Origin: Flavobacterium pokkalii
Lineage (GTDB): Bacteria > Bacteroidota > Bacteroidia > Flavobacteriales > Flavobacteriaceae
Assembly (NCBI RefSeq): GCF_014596575.1
Contig: NZ_NASZ01000027.1
Coordinates: forward strand, 1 to 47,677
Direction of reading: 5' to 3'
Length of the DNA: 47,677 nt
The notes under the pieces: model-generated
What the model was told of the DNA's origin: nothing
Database searches by the model: none
What the model saw: the letters and a program-made list of their open reading frames with translations, nothing else
Shown here: one piece after another, positions 1 to 7,750 of the stretch
Position numbering within the stretch: the stretch's first letter is position 1
Layout: each line of letters opens with the position of its first letter
Position numbers and translations under genes: made by a program

Positions 1-56
1 GACAATTTTAGTTTTTTTCAGCAGAAGTAAAAATCAAACCAAATAGACTGAAATGA

Positions 57-99
57 AAAAACCGCCTCAAATTATGTTTTGAGACGGCTTCTTTTTTTT
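57..99. terminator. Rho-independent terminator, possibly bidirectional
   Basis: Bases 62-71 pair with 78-87 (ten pairs, one G-U) around a short loop, with an A-run on the left and a T-run on the right. It lies just past the stop of the minus-strand membrane-protein gene, so it should end that transcript; the T-run also allows termination from the other side. Confidence 0.8.
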
Positions 100-102
100 G
101 TT

Positions 103-726
103 TTATTTTAAAAACACACTAATTCCTGTCTGTACGCCTAATGCACCTGATTTTATGGTGACACCCTCGTTTTTGAAGGAGTAATTAGCATAGCCCAATC
201 CAAAATCAATACTCACAGTTGGAGTTATTAAATAAATGAATCCTCCATTCGCTGTCCATACAACTCCATTTGTACTAGATGTTCCATTTGAATCACTTTT
301 GTATTTATTATTTCCGAAACCTACTCCGGCGTTCAAAAAAGGTCTTGTTTTTCCTTCTGAAAAGAAATAGGTGGCATTTGGAATAATAGAAAGAGTGGTT
401 TGAGTTTCTTTATTTTCTCCTGCGGTATAGATTGGGTCGTAAGGATCGTTAATATTTGTATTTTGTTTAATTTTTGTTGTAGTAGATTTAAAGTCCAAGG
501 ATAATCCTAACGCAAAATTATCCACTATAAAATAGTCTGCACCCGGTGAAATAGTAAAAGTGTTTGTTTTTGGTCCGTCAATTGTTTGCCCTTGAGCTTT
601 GTATTTAATAGTGTTAGAAATGAAACCTAAATTAGTTTGTCCACTGATAATAAAAGAACCTTTTTCTGTTTGGGCTGATAAAATTCCTATAAAACTTAAT
701 GATAATGCTAAAAATATTTTTTTCAT
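103..726 (-). CDS. Outer-membrane beta-barrel protein (OmpW/PorT-like porin family)
   Basis: This 207-residue protein starts with a typical signal peptide (Lys-Lys, hydrophobic core, then SAQ at about residues 17-19, a likely signal peptidase I site). The mature part alternates polar and hydrophobic residues, with aromatic Gly-rich strands such as the GVGFGNN and FGLGYANYSF stretches, and it ends in a short hydrophobic strand with a terminal F-L-K. That is the pattern of an eight-stranded outer-membrane barrel of the beta-barrel porin superfamily. The ligand is unknown and no enzyme motif is seen. It is a single-gene unit with its own -7 element and terminator. The family call is fairly secure, a precise role is not. 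Confidence 0.75.
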   Translation of the reverse strand: MKKIFLALSLSFIGILSAQTEKGSFIISGQTNLGFISNTIKYKAQGQTIDGPKTNTFTISPGADYFIVDNFALGLSLDFKSTTTKIKQNTNINDPYDPIYTAGENKETQTTLSIIPNATYFFSEGKTRPFLNAGVGFGNNKYKSDSNGTSSTNGVVWTANGGFIYLITPTVSIDFGLGYANYSFKNEGVTIKSGALGVQTGISVFLK

Positions 727-749
727 TTTTATGAGGTTAAAATTTATTG

Positions 750-757
750 CAAATATA
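750..757 (-). promoter_or_regulatory. -7 element (TATATTTG) of the barrel-protein gene
   Basis: On the minus strand these bases read TATATTTG, a full match to the Bacteroidetes TAnnTTTG element, 24 bases before the start codon. No clear TTTG is found at the -33 position. Confidence 0.5.
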
Positions 758-807
758 TGTAAGATTATTTTTGTTTTCAGAATAAAAGTAAGAAAAAAAT
801 GTAGGTT

Positions 808-838
808 TTTGATTCGTCTTATTTTTAATGTAGATTTG
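808..838 (+). promoter_or_regulatory. Promoter of the Rrf2 regulator gene
   Basis: TTTG at 808-811 and TAGATTTG at 831-838 are 19 bases apart, matching the Bacteroidetes sigma factor consensus. Transcription would begin near 845, leaving a leader of about 64 bases before the GTG start at 909. Confidence 0.6.
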
Positions 839-908
839 TTTTATAAAAACATATCACAAGTAGAGAATAATTAATTGGACTTAATTCAATAATTTAAAAT
901 CATTAAAA

Positions 909-1319
909 GTGCTTTCAAAGAAAACAAAATACGGTATTAAAGCTTTGACCTTTTTGGCACGCCAGGAAGATCAAACGCCTGTGGCTATTGCTGATATAGC
1001 TAAGTCTGAAAATATTTCGATTAAGTTTTTAGAAAGTATTTTATTGTTGTTGCGTCATTCGGGTTTTTTAGGGGCTAAAAAAGGAAAAGGCGGCGGTTAT
1101 TATTTAATCAAAGAGCCTAAGGATATTAATATGGCAAAGGTGTATCGCATTCTGGAAGGACCTATTGCGCTATTGCCTTGTGCCAGTCATAATTTTTACG
1201 AACCATGCGATGATTGTACTGACGAAGCAACTTGTGCGGTAAGAAGGCTGATGACCGAAGTACGTGATAATACACTGATGATTTTAGAAAATAACAGTCT
1301 GGCAGATATTGCTTTCTAA
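909..1319 (+). CDS. Rrf2-family transcriptional regulator
   Basis: This 136-residue winged-helix regulator opens with the family signature (L-S-K-K-T-K-Y-G-I-K-A-L) and has the wing motif K-G-x-G-G-G-Y around 58-64. Four cysteines lie at 91, 100, 103 and 109 in the region where IscR and NsrR bind an iron-sulfur cluster, but the spacing C-x8-C-x2-C-x5-C differs from the three-Cys IscR pattern. A GTG start is chosen because it places the conserved N-terminus at residue 1 and no ATG lies nearby. The gene precedes a sulfite-type exporter and the sulfate-assimilation genes, so control of sulfur genes (as CymR does in Firmicutes) is inferred from position and from the shared site at 2216-2240 and 2505-2529. 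Redox or Fe-S sensing is possible. Confidence 0.85.
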   Translation: MLSKKTKYGIKALTFLARQEDQTPVAIADIAKSENISIKFLESILLLLRHSGFLGAKKGKGGGYYLIKEPKDINMAKVYRILEGPIALLPCASHNFYEPCDDCTDEATCAVRRLMTEVRDNTLMILENNSLADIAF

Positions 1320-1332
1320 ATGGAGTAGCTAT

Positions 1333-1380
1333 AAAAAAAAAGAGCGGATTTCTTTGCATTGAGAAATCCGCTCTTTTTTT
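1333..1380. terminator. Bidirectional terminator between rrf2 gene and exporter gene
   Basis: A perfect 13-bp stem (1341-1353 with 1362-1374) has an 8-base loop and is flanked by A-runs and T-runs. It sits between two converging genes and should serve both. Confidence 0.9.
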
Positions 1381-1396
1381 ATGATAGTATGGAATT

Positions 1397-2179
1397 TTAG
1401 AAAACCAGTTTGTATCCTACAAAAAATAACATTACTGCAATTGCATTTCTAAGTAATAAGTCGGGAACTTTTCCACTTAACATACTTCCGATGAAAATTC
1501 CCGGAAGTGACCCCATTAATAATTGACTTAGTAAAGTAAGGTCTAAATTTCCCATTGAAGCATGTCCCAGTCCGGCAACAAGAGTTAAGGGTACGGCGTG
1601 AGCAATTTCAGTTCCTACAAGCCTTGGAGTTGGTAAAAGTGGATATAAGAAAAATAAAGTTACCGTTCCTAAAGCTCCTGCTCCAATAGAGGTAAGTGTT
1701 ACCGTTGAGCCCAGTAAAACTCCAATGGCAATAGTTAAAAGGTTTTGGGTTCTGCTTTGACTGTGAAATTTGTCGCCGGCATGTTTTTGCGAAAGAACTA
1801 AAAGTTTCTTTTTAAATAAAACAGCAACAGAAGTAAAAAGTAAAGCCCAGCCTAAACTAAATTTAATGATGGTGTTGATTTGTGAAATGTCTGTCTTTAC
1901 GCTTTCAAGAATCCATAATGTAAGGAAAGCGGCTGGTACACTTCCTAGTGAAAGCCATCCTGTAATTTGCCAGTTGATGTTGTTTTTTTTATGATGTACA
2001 AAAACACCACCTATTTTTGTAAATGCTGCGTACAGTAAATCGGTTCCAACGGCAGTTGTGGGTGAAATACCAAACCATAATAAAATGGGAGTCATTAAGG
2101 AACCTCCGCCTACACCTGTCATTCCAACAATAAAACCTACTACTAATCCGGCGATTACAAAACCTATTTCAATATCCAT
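1397..2179 (-). CDS. TauE/SafE-family sulfite/sulfonate exporter (DUF81)
   Basis: This integral membrane protein of about 260 residues has the two inverted halves typical of TauE/SafE: an N-terminal G-M-T-G-V-G-G-G-S motif followed by a hydrophobic helix, and a second half with T-S-I-G-A-G-A-L-G. About seven or eight hydrophobic segments are visible, with a basic cytoplasmic loop in the middle (around 130-150). The ATG at 2179 is preferred to the TTG at 2200, because the TTG lies inside the -7 promoter element TACTTTTG (2205-2198). Members move sulfite, sulfoacetate or other anions across the inner membrane. The neighbouring sulfate-assimilation genes, and the shared 25-base site upstream, suggest relief of sulfite overflow or sulfur-compound transport; the substrate is not proven. 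Confidence 0.85.
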   Translation of the reverse strand: MDIEIGFVIAGLVVGFIVGMTGVGGGSLMTPILLWFGISPTTAVGTDLLYAAFTKIGGVFVHHKKNNINWQITGWLSLGSVPAAFLTLWILESVKTDISQINTIIKFSLGWALLFTSVAVLFKKKLLVLSQKHAGDKFHSQSRTQNLLTIAIGVLLGSTVTLTSIGAGALGTVTLFFLYPLLPTPRLVGTEIAHAVPLTLVAGLGHASMGNLDLTLLSQLLMGSLPGIFIGSMLSGKVPDLLLRNAIAVMLFFVGYKLVF

Positions 2180-2197
2180 GATAAAATTTATTTGATG

Positions 2198-2205
2198 CAA
2201 AAGTA
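2198..2205 (-). promoter_or_regulatory. -7 element of the TauE/SafE gene
   Basis: The minus strand reads TACTTTTG, a perfect TAnnTTTG match, 18 bases before the chosen ATG. The -33 region, about 19 bases upstream, falls inside the 25-base putative operator (2216-2240). Confidence 0.6.
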
Positions 2206-2215
2206 CAATTATTTT

Positions 2216-2240
2216 ATAATAATCCTATGGATTTAGTAGA
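2216..2240 (-). promoter_or_regulatory. Putative sulfur-regulon operator, copy 1 (exporter side)
   Basis: Read on the minus strand, these 25 bases match the plus-strand bases 2505-2529 in front of cysH at 19 positions, including an unbroken TCTACTAAA and a conserved ATAGG. The core is an imperfect dyad CTA-N6-TAG. The site covers the -33 region of the exporter promoter. A dimeric winged-helix regulator such as the Rrf2 protein at 909-1319 is the natural candidate binder; that is inference. Confidence 0.6.
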
Positions 2241-2466
2241 ATTTATAAAAATTATAAGAAAAAATATTTTTTGGCTTCGGGTTGAAATAGGTTTTACTGA
2301 TTTTACGGGTCTTCTTTTAATGTGATTTAATTTTGTTAGAGTTGTTTTTAAGGTTTCCGTGGTTTTGCTTTTGGGGTGAATTTATTATTTGCTCTTTTGT
2401 GTTGGTATGTAGTGTTTTATGTTTTAGAATCCTGATCTTTGGCTTGTGAAAAAAATCAAAATAAGT
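2241..2466. other. T-rich non-coding stretch between divergent sulfur genes
   Basis: The gap between the exporter start and cysH is 374 bases. Its two ends hold the promoters and operators listed separately. The middle part is T-rich on the plus strand with no convincing reading frame, hairpin or RNA motif; nothing else is seen in it. Confidence 0.5.
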
Positions 2467-2496
2467 TTTGTAATTTGAAAAAATGTATTACTTTTG
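2467..2496 (+). promoter_or_regulatory. Promoter of the cys operon
   Basis: TTTG at 2467-2470 and TACTTTTG at 2489-2496 are separated by 18 bases. A second TTTG at 2474-2477 lies 11 bases before the -7 element, a doublet that recurs at other strong promoters in the window. Transcription should start near 2503, directly at the putative operator. Confidence 0.75.
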
Positions 2497-2504
2497 CGGA
2501 GTAA

Positions 2505-2529
2505 TCTACTAAACCGATAGGGTAATAAG
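2505..2529 (+). promoter_or_regulatory. Putative sulfur-regulon operator, copy 2 (cysH side)
   Basis: This is the partner of the site at 2216-2240 (19 of 25 identical, same orientation relative to the gene). It contains the dyad CTA-N6-TAG and overlaps the predicted transcription start, a position suited to repression by a bound dimer. Confidence 0.6.
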
Positions 2530-2553
2530 TTTTATTAAAAAGAAAGAGAAGCG

Positions 2554-3255
2554 ATGAGCGAAGATGTAGTTAAAATATTGACAGAAAAAACAAAAGACTT
2601 TTCAATAGAAGAGACTTTGGTTTTTTTGGCAAACGAATATAAAGATGAGGTGGTTTTTTCAACCTCTTTTGGTCAGGAAGATCAGGTAATTACTGATTTG
2701 ATTGAAAAAAGCGGGGCTGCTGTAAAGATCTTTACTTTAGATACAGGACGTTTGTTTCAGGAGACTTATGATGTTTTTCACAGAACACAAAAAAAATACA
2801 AAACGCCTATTAAAGTGTATTTTCCTGAGGCAAAAGCGGTAGAGGAATTGCTGGAGAAAAAAGGTCCTAATAGTTTCTTTGAATCTGTAGAAAACAGAAA
2901 AGAATGTTGTTATATCCGTAAAGTAGTGCCTTTGAAAAAAGCTTTGGCTGGTAACAAAATGTGGATAACAGGTTTGAGAGCCGAGCAATCAGAAAACAGA
3001 AGTAATTTGCATTTGTTCGAATATGATGCTAATTTTGAAATCTTAAAATTCAATCCGTTATTAAAATGGACATTGGAGGAAGTTCAAAAATATATTGATG
3101 ACCATAATGTCCCTCAAAACAGTTTGCACAAAAAAGGTTTTGTAAGTATCGGTTGTGCGCCATGTACCAGAGCCATCGTAGAAGGAGAAGATATCAGAGC
3201 CGGAAGATGGTATTGGGAACAAAGCCATAAAGAATGCGGGTTACACCAAAAATAG
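2554..3255 (+). CDS. cysH: Adenylylsulfate (APS) reductase, thioredoxin-dependent, Fe-S type
   Basis: At 233 residues this is the PP-loop reductase that turns activated sulfate into sulfite. It has the two cysteine pairs C118-C119 and C201-x2-C204 that bind a [4Fe-4S] cluster, and the C-terminal E-C-G-L-H motif whose Cys228 is the catalytic nucleophile. The cluster pairs are characteristic of enzymes that accept APS directly, and no APS kinase gene (cysC) occurs in this cluster, which agrees. Thioredoxin would supply electrons. It is the first gene of the sulfate operon, followed by cysD and cysN, which make APS. The promoter and putative operator lie directly upstream. The reaction assignment (APS rather than PAPS) follows family knowledge and is likely, not proven. 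Confidence 0.93.
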   Translation: MSEDVVKILTEKTKDFSIEETLVFLANEYKDEVVFSTSFGQEDQVITDLIEKSGAAVKIFTLDTGRLFQETYDVFHRTQKKYKTPIKVYFPEAKAVEELLEKKGPNSFFESVENRKECCYIRKVVPLKKALAGNKMWITGLRAEQSENRSNLHLFEYDANFEILKFNPLLKWTLEEVQKYIDDHNVPQNSLHKKGFVSIGCAPCTRAIVEGEDIRAGRWYWEQSHKECGLHQK

Positions 3256-3256
3256 A

Positions 3257-3330
3257 AGTTTAATCGTTTGTGTGTTTAATCGTTTAAAATCAAATGCGAA
3301 TAAACAAATAAACAAATTACCAAATAAACA
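3257..3330 (+). repeat. Degenerate word-like direct repeats between cysH and cysD
   Basis: The spacer holds two copies of TTTAATCGTTT followed by several imperfect copies of AAATAAACA, ending two bases before the cysD start. It is non-coding. Similar repeat-built spacers, with other words, precede several starts in this window. Confidence 0.5.
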
Positions 3331-3332
3331 TA

Positions 3333-4235
3333 ATGATAAGTTCAGTTTTAAAAACAAATGCTTTAGAAAGTGAAGCGATTTACATATTTAGAGAAGTAGT
3401 TTCTCAATTTGAGAAGCCGGTATTGCTTTTTTCAGGAGGAAAAGATTCGATTACTTTGGTAAGATTGGCACAAAAAGCCTTTTTTCCTGCAAAAATTCCT
3501 TTTCCATTGTTGCACGTAGATACAGGACACAACTTCCCTGAAACTATTGCTTTTAGAGATAAATTAGTTGAAGAATTAGGATTAGAGTTAATCGTTCGTA
3601 ATGTTCAGGATGCTATCGATCAAGGTAAGGTGGTAGAAGAAACTGGGCGTTACGCAAGTAGAAACAGCTTGCAAACTACAACACTTTTAGATGCTATCGA
3701 AGAATTTAAATTTGATGCCTGTATTGGTGGAGCGCGTCGTGATGAGGAAAAAGCAAGAGCTAAAGAACGTATTTTCTCGGTTCGTGACGATTTTGGTCAA
3801 TGGGATGAGAAAAATCAACGTCCGGAGTTATTTGATTTGTTAAACGGAAAAATTGAATTGGGACAAAACGTTCGTGTATTCCCAATTTCTAACTGGACAG
3901 AATTAGACGTTTGGAGTTATATCGAGCAGGAGCAAATTGAAATTCCTTCTATTTATTTCTCTCACAAACGTAAAGTATTCGTAAGAGACGGAATGATTTG
4001 GTCTCACTCACCATTTGTTTACCAAGATGAAGATGAAGTGGTAGAAGAAAGAGTGGTTCGTTTTAGAACTGTTGGAGATATGAGTTGTACTGCTGCTGTT
4101 GAATCTTATGCAGGAACTATCGCAGAGGTTGTTGGTGAAATCAGACAATCTACTATTTCGGAGCGTGGAGCACGTATTGATGACAAACGTTCAGAAGCAG
4201 CGATGGAGAAAAGAAAACAACAAGGTTACTTTTAA
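3333..4235 (+). CDS. cysD: Sulfate adenylyltransferase subunit 2
   Basis: This 300-residue protein is the catalytic PP-loop subunit of ATP sulfurylase, which with CysN forms APS from sulfate and ATP. The PP-loop S-G-G-K-D-S is at 34-39, followed by the conserved H-V-D-T-G-H motif and the G-G-A-R-R-D-E-E-K-A-R-A-K-E-R block. The C-terminus has the usual R-x-x-E-R-G-A-R-x-D-D region and ends K-Q-Q-G-Y-F. The length is normal for the family. It lies in the order cysH-cysD-cysN, and the product feeds the upstream reductase. Confidence 0.96.
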   Translation: MISSVLKTNALESEAIYIFREVVSQFEKPVLLFSGGKDSITLVRLAQKAFFPAKIPFPLLHVDTGHNFPETIAFRDKLVEELGLELIVRNVQDAIDQGKVVEETGRYASRNSLQTTTLLDAIEEFKFDACIGGARRDEEKARAKERIFSVRDDFGQWDEKNQRPELFDLLNGKIELGQNVRVFPISNWTELDVWSYIEQEQIEIPSIYFSHKRKVFVRDGMIWSHSPFVYQDEDEVVEERVVRFRTVGDMSCTAAVESYAGTIAEVVGEIRQSTISERGARIDDKRSEAAMEKRKQQGYF

Positions 4236-4236
4236 T

Positions 4237-4326
4237 AAGTTAGAAGTTAAGAGTTAGAAGTTAGAAGAATCAAAAAAATATACAGATTTAAGTTTTCAAA
4301 TAACCTGAAACTTTAAACCTGAAACA
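4237..4326 (+). repeat. Degenerate direct repeats between cysD and cysN
   Basis: Bases 4237-4266 consist of about four imperfect copies of the word GTTAGAAG/GTTAAGA, and 4300-4326 of two copies of AACCTGAAAC. No coding potential or terminator is visible. The cysN start follows ten bases later. Confidence 0.55.
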
Positions 4327-4336
4327 AAAAAGTAAG

Positions 4337-5581
4337 ATGGAAGTTTTAAAAATAGCAACAGCAGGAAGTGTAGATGACGGAAAGAGTACGTTAATCGGAA
4401 GATTATTATACGATACACAATCGTTAACTACAGATAAATTAGAAGCAATCGAAAGAAGCAGTAAGCAAAAAGGATATGATTATTTAGATTTTTCTTTGGC
4501 TACTGACGGATTGGTGGCAGAGAGAGAGCAAGGAATTACAATTGATGTAGCACATATTTATTTTTCTACAGCCAAGAAAAGTTATATTATCGCTGATACT
4601 CCGGGACACGTAGAATATACCCGTAACATGGTTACAGGAGCTTCTACTTCTCAGGTGTCTATCATTTTGATTGATGCCCGTAAAGGAGTAATTGAGCAAA
4701 CGTACCGTCACTTTTTTATCAATAATTTATTGAGAGTAAAAGATGTGATTGTTGCGGTAAACAAAATGGATTTAGTGGACTATTCGGAAGAAGTGTTCAA
4801 CAAAATCAAAGCCGACTTTCAGGCATTGAATGCAAAAAGTGATTACAAAGAGCAAAACGTTAGCTATATTCCTTTAAGTGCTTTAACAGGAGATAACGTG
4901 GTGGATTCATTAGGGAAAATGCCTTGGTACACTGGACAAACTATTTTGCAACACTTAGAAGCTTTAGAATCAAAAGATATTTATGATACCGGAAAAACTC
5001 GTTTCCCTGTTCAAACAGTGATTCGTCCTAAAACGGAAGAATACCATGACTTTAGAGGTTATGCCGGAAAATTATACGGAAACAATATTAAAGTGGGTGA
5101 TGCAGTAACTGTTTTACCTTCTTTGACAGAATCTAAGGTGAGTAACATTCATTTCTTTGATCAACAATTTGATGAAGCAGCTGCTGGTTCTTCAATTATT
5201 ATCGAATTAGAAAATGATATCAATGTAACTCGTGGTGATATGATTGTAAAATCAAACGAATTGCCAAGAGTAGAGAAAGAAATCACGACAACAGTTTGCT
5301 GGATGGACAGCAAAAAATTAGTTCCCGGAACTAAATATTTGGTACAACATAATACAAATAGAGTGTTGGCGAAGGTGGACAGTATCAATAATGTAATTGC
5401 TACTGATTATTCAGGAACTACTCCAGCTTCACAATTAGCTATTAATGAAATTGGAGAAGTAAGTATTAAATTAAGCAAAGCTTTGTATTTTGATGCTTAT
5501 GATGTAAACAAATCAAACGGAGCTTTTATCTTAATTGATCCAACAACTAATACAACTGCGGGAGTAGGTTTTATTAGATAA
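4337..5581 (+). CDS. cysN: Sulfate adenylyltransferase subunit 1 (GTPase)
   Basis: This 414-residue elongation-factor-like GTPase drives APS synthesis by CysD. The G1 loop G-S-V-D-D-G-K-S is at residues 10-17, followed by D-T-P-G-H (G3) and N-K-M-D (G4), then two beta-barrel domains as in EF-Tu. It is shorter than the roughly 475-residue enterobacterial enzyme and is not fused to an APS kinase, consistent with reduction directly at the APS level. The reading frame is intact. The gene is followed after 66 bases by the sulfite reductase gene. Confidence 0.95.
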   Translation: MEVLKIATAGSVDDGKSTLIGRLLYDTQSLTTDKLEAIERSSKQKGYDYLDFSLATDGLVAEREQGITIDVAHIYFSTAKKSYIIADTPGHVEYTRNMVTGASTSQVSIILIDARKGVIEQTYRHFFINNLLRVKDVIVAVNKMDLVDYSEEVFNKIKADFQALNAKSDYKEQNVSYIPLSALTGDNVVDSLGKMPWYTGQTILQHLEALESKDIYDTGKTRFPVQTVIRPKTEEYHDFRGYAGKLYGNNIKVGDAVTVLPSLTESKVSNIHFFDQQFDEAAAGSSIIIELENDINVTRGDMIVKSNELPRVEKEITTTVCWMDSKKLVPGTKYLVQHNTNRVLAKVDSINNVIATDYSGTTPASQLAINEIGEVSIKLSKALYFDAYDVNKSNGAFILIDPTTNTTAGVGFIR

Positions 5582-5647
5582 TTTTAGCAGGTAAAATTAA
5601 TAACCATGCGCTGAAGGTATGAGCAGTAAATGGTAAAAGAAAAAGAA

Positions 5648-7738
5648 ATGGAAAGTTTTAGAACAGAAATAGAAAATCCGATTGTCCAAAAAGAGATTAT
5701 CGATTTAGAGAAAAAAATTCACGCATTCCGTGGTGGAAAAATTGATGACGAGCGTTTTCGTAGTCTTCGTCTGGCTCGTGGAATTTACGGGCAACGTCAG
5801 GAAGGGGTGCAAATGATTCGTATCAAATTGCCTTACGGAAAAGTTACGAGTGAGCAATTAAGAAGAATTACGGATGTTTCAGAAAAATATTCTACAGGTC
5901 GTTTACACATTACAACCCGTCAGGATATTCAAATTCACTACGTGAGTTTAGACAGAACTCCGGAACTTTGGGCAGATTTGGCTAAAGATGATATTACTTT
6001 GAGAGAAGCTTGTGGAAACACCGTTCGTAATATTACAGGAAGTGAATTAGCAGGTGTAGATGTTGATGAACCATTTGATGTGACTCCTTATGCGCACGCT
6101 TTGTTCCAATATTTATTGCGTAACCCTATCTGTCAGGAAATGGGACGTAAATTCAAAATTTCGTTCTCTTCATCTGAGAAAGATTCTGCTTTGAGTTATT
6201 TACACGATTTAGGATTTATTCCTAAAATTGTTGACGGACAAAAAGGTTTCAAAGTAATGTTAGGTGGTGGATTAGGTTCTCAGCCTTCTCACGCTGAATT
6301 GCTTTCTGAGTTTGTTCCTGTAAACCAAATTATTCCAACTGCTGAAGGTGTAATTCGTATTTTTGACCGTTATGGTGAAAGAGCAAAACGTTTAAAAGCA
6401 CGTTTGAAATTCTTAATAAAAGATTTAGGTCGTGACGAATTTTTACGTTTGGTAGAAGAAGAGAAAAAAGCATTGCCTTTCCATAGTTACGAAATTGACA
6501 CTACTGCTTTCGAAGGACCAATTACGGAACCTTTATTAGAAGTGCCAACAGTTACTATCGAAGATGTAGCGGCTTATGAAGCTTGGAAAAAATCGAATGT
6601 GATTGCTCAAAAACAAGCGGGTTATGTGGCGATAGGTGTAAAAATACTTTTAGGTGATTTTTATATTGACAAAGCGAGATTATTGGCTGATTTGATTAAA
6701 AACTACGGAGCTAATGAATTGCGTTTTTCATTACGTCAAAACATTGTAATCCGTAATATTAAAGAAGAAAATTTACCATTCTTTTACCAAGAATTAGCTA
6801 AGTTAGATATGGTTAATTTAGGATACAACTCTATCGGAGATATTACGGCTTGTCCGGGTACAGATACTTGTAATTTAGGTATTGCAAGTAGTACGGGTAT
6901 CGCTGATGAGTTAGAAAGAGTGTTGAAAACAGAATATCCACAATACCTTAATAATACTGACATTGCTATCAAAATTAGTGGATGTATGAATGCCTGTGGA
7001 CAACATAATATGGCTGAAATTGGTTTCCAGGGAATGTCAATCAACTCAGGAAAATTAGTTGCGCCGGCTTTACAAGTGTTGTTAGGCGGAGGAAACTTAG
7101 AAAACGGAAACGGTCGTTTTGCAGATAAAGTAATCAAAATTCCTAGTCGCCGTGGTCCTGAAGCTTTGCGTTTAATCTTAAATGATTTTGAAGCCAATGC
7201 TAACGGAGCTAAGTTCTTAGACTATTATGATGCTAAAGGTGAAAAGTATTTCTACGAATTCTTGAAACCTCTTGCAGATGTTACTAACCTTACTGAAGCT
7301 GATTTTGTGGATTGGGGTAATGCTGATAATTATGTAAAAGCAGTAGGAGTTGGAGAATGTGCGGGAGTAGTAATCGACTTAGTAGCTACTTTGTTATTCG
7401 AAGCTAAAGAAAAAATCGATTTTGCTAACGAAGCATTCAACGAACAAAAATGGGCAGATGCGATTTATTTGGCTTATGCAGGTTTTGTAAACGGAGCTAA
7501 AGCTTTATTGTTGGCAGAAAAACAAAAAACAAATACGCATGCCGGAATCGTAGATTCTTTTGATAGCGTTTTTGTTGAATCAAATAAAATTGAATTGGGA
7601 ACTACTTTCAGAGAATTGGTGTACCAAATCAATAAAAATGAGCCAACAGAAGCTTTTGCAAAACAATATATTCAAAGTGCTGCTTCGTTTTTTGAAGCTA
7701 TTGAAGCTTATCGTGCTGAAGATTTAGCAAAAGCATAA
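5648..7738 (+). CDS. Siroheme/Fe-S sulfite (nitrite) reductase with C-terminal HEPN-like domain
   Basis: About 696 residues. Two ferredoxin-like/siroheme half-domains are visible, with the coupled-site cysteines in the form C-x5-C (C-P-G-T-D-T-C) and, 38 residues on, C-x3-C (C-M-N-A-C), which hold the [4Fe-4S]-siroheme centre. The Arg-rich substrate region T-T-R-Q-D-I-Q is also present. Position between cysN and a siroheme-synthesis gene indicates assimilatory reduction of sulfite to sulfide rather than nitrite. The last 110-120 residues, after the catalytic part, are helical with an A-x-x-A-K-A-L-L-L core resembling HEPN/MNT-partner folds but without an R-x4-H nuclease motif. ATG at 5648 gives the usual M-E-S-F-R-T-E-I start; an in-frame ATG 18 bases upstream (5630) is possible. 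Confidence 0.9.
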   Translation: MESFRTEIENPIVQKEIIDLEKKIHAFRGGKIDDERFRSLRLARGIYGQRQEGVQMIRIKLPYGKVTSEQLRRITDVSEKYSTGRLHITTRQDIQIHYVSLDRTPELWADLAKDDITLREACGNTVRNITGSELAGVDVDEPFDVTPYAHALFQYLLRNPICQEMGRKFKISFSSSEKDSALSYLHDLGFIPKIVDGQKGFKVMLGGGLGSQPSHAELLSEFVPVNQIIPTAEGVIRIFDRYGERAKRLKARLKFLIKDLGRDEFLRLVEEEKKALPFHSYEIDTTAFEGPITEPLLEVPTVTIEDVAAYEAWKKSNVIAQKQAGYVAIGVKILLGDFYIDKARLLADLIKNYGANELRFSLRQNIVIRNIKEENLPFFYQELAKLDMVNLGYNSIGDITACPGTDTCNLGIASSTGIADELERVLKTEYPQYLNNTDIAIKISGCMNACGQHNMAEIGFQGMSINSGKLVAPALQVLLGGGNLENGNGRFADKVIKIPSRRGPEALRLILNDFEANANGAKFLDYYDAKGEKYFYEFLKPLADVTNLTEADFVDWGNADNYVKAVGVGECAGVVIDLVATLLFEAKEKIDFANEAFNEQKWADAIYLAYAGFVNGAKALLLAEKQKTNTHAGIVDSFDSVFVESNKIELGTTFRELVYQINKNEPTEAFAKQYIQSAASFFEAIEAYRAEDLAKA

Positions 7739-7750
7739 TCCTGAAAAATC

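Noticed and set aside
599..874. Plus-strand reading frame of 91 codons opposite the barrel-protein start
   Set aside because: It overlaps the signal-peptide region of the minus-strand gene and the Rrf2 promoter, with low-complexity composition.
2180..2200. TTG at 2200 as start of the TauE/SafE protein (seven extra residues)
   Set aside because: It lies inside the -7 promoter element TACTTTTG on the minus strand, so it would not be in the transcript. ATG at 2179 fits.
6784..7197. Minus-strand reading frame of 137 codons over the sulfite reductase gene
   Set aside because: Antisense to the conserved siroheme-binding region, no promoter or recognisable domain.
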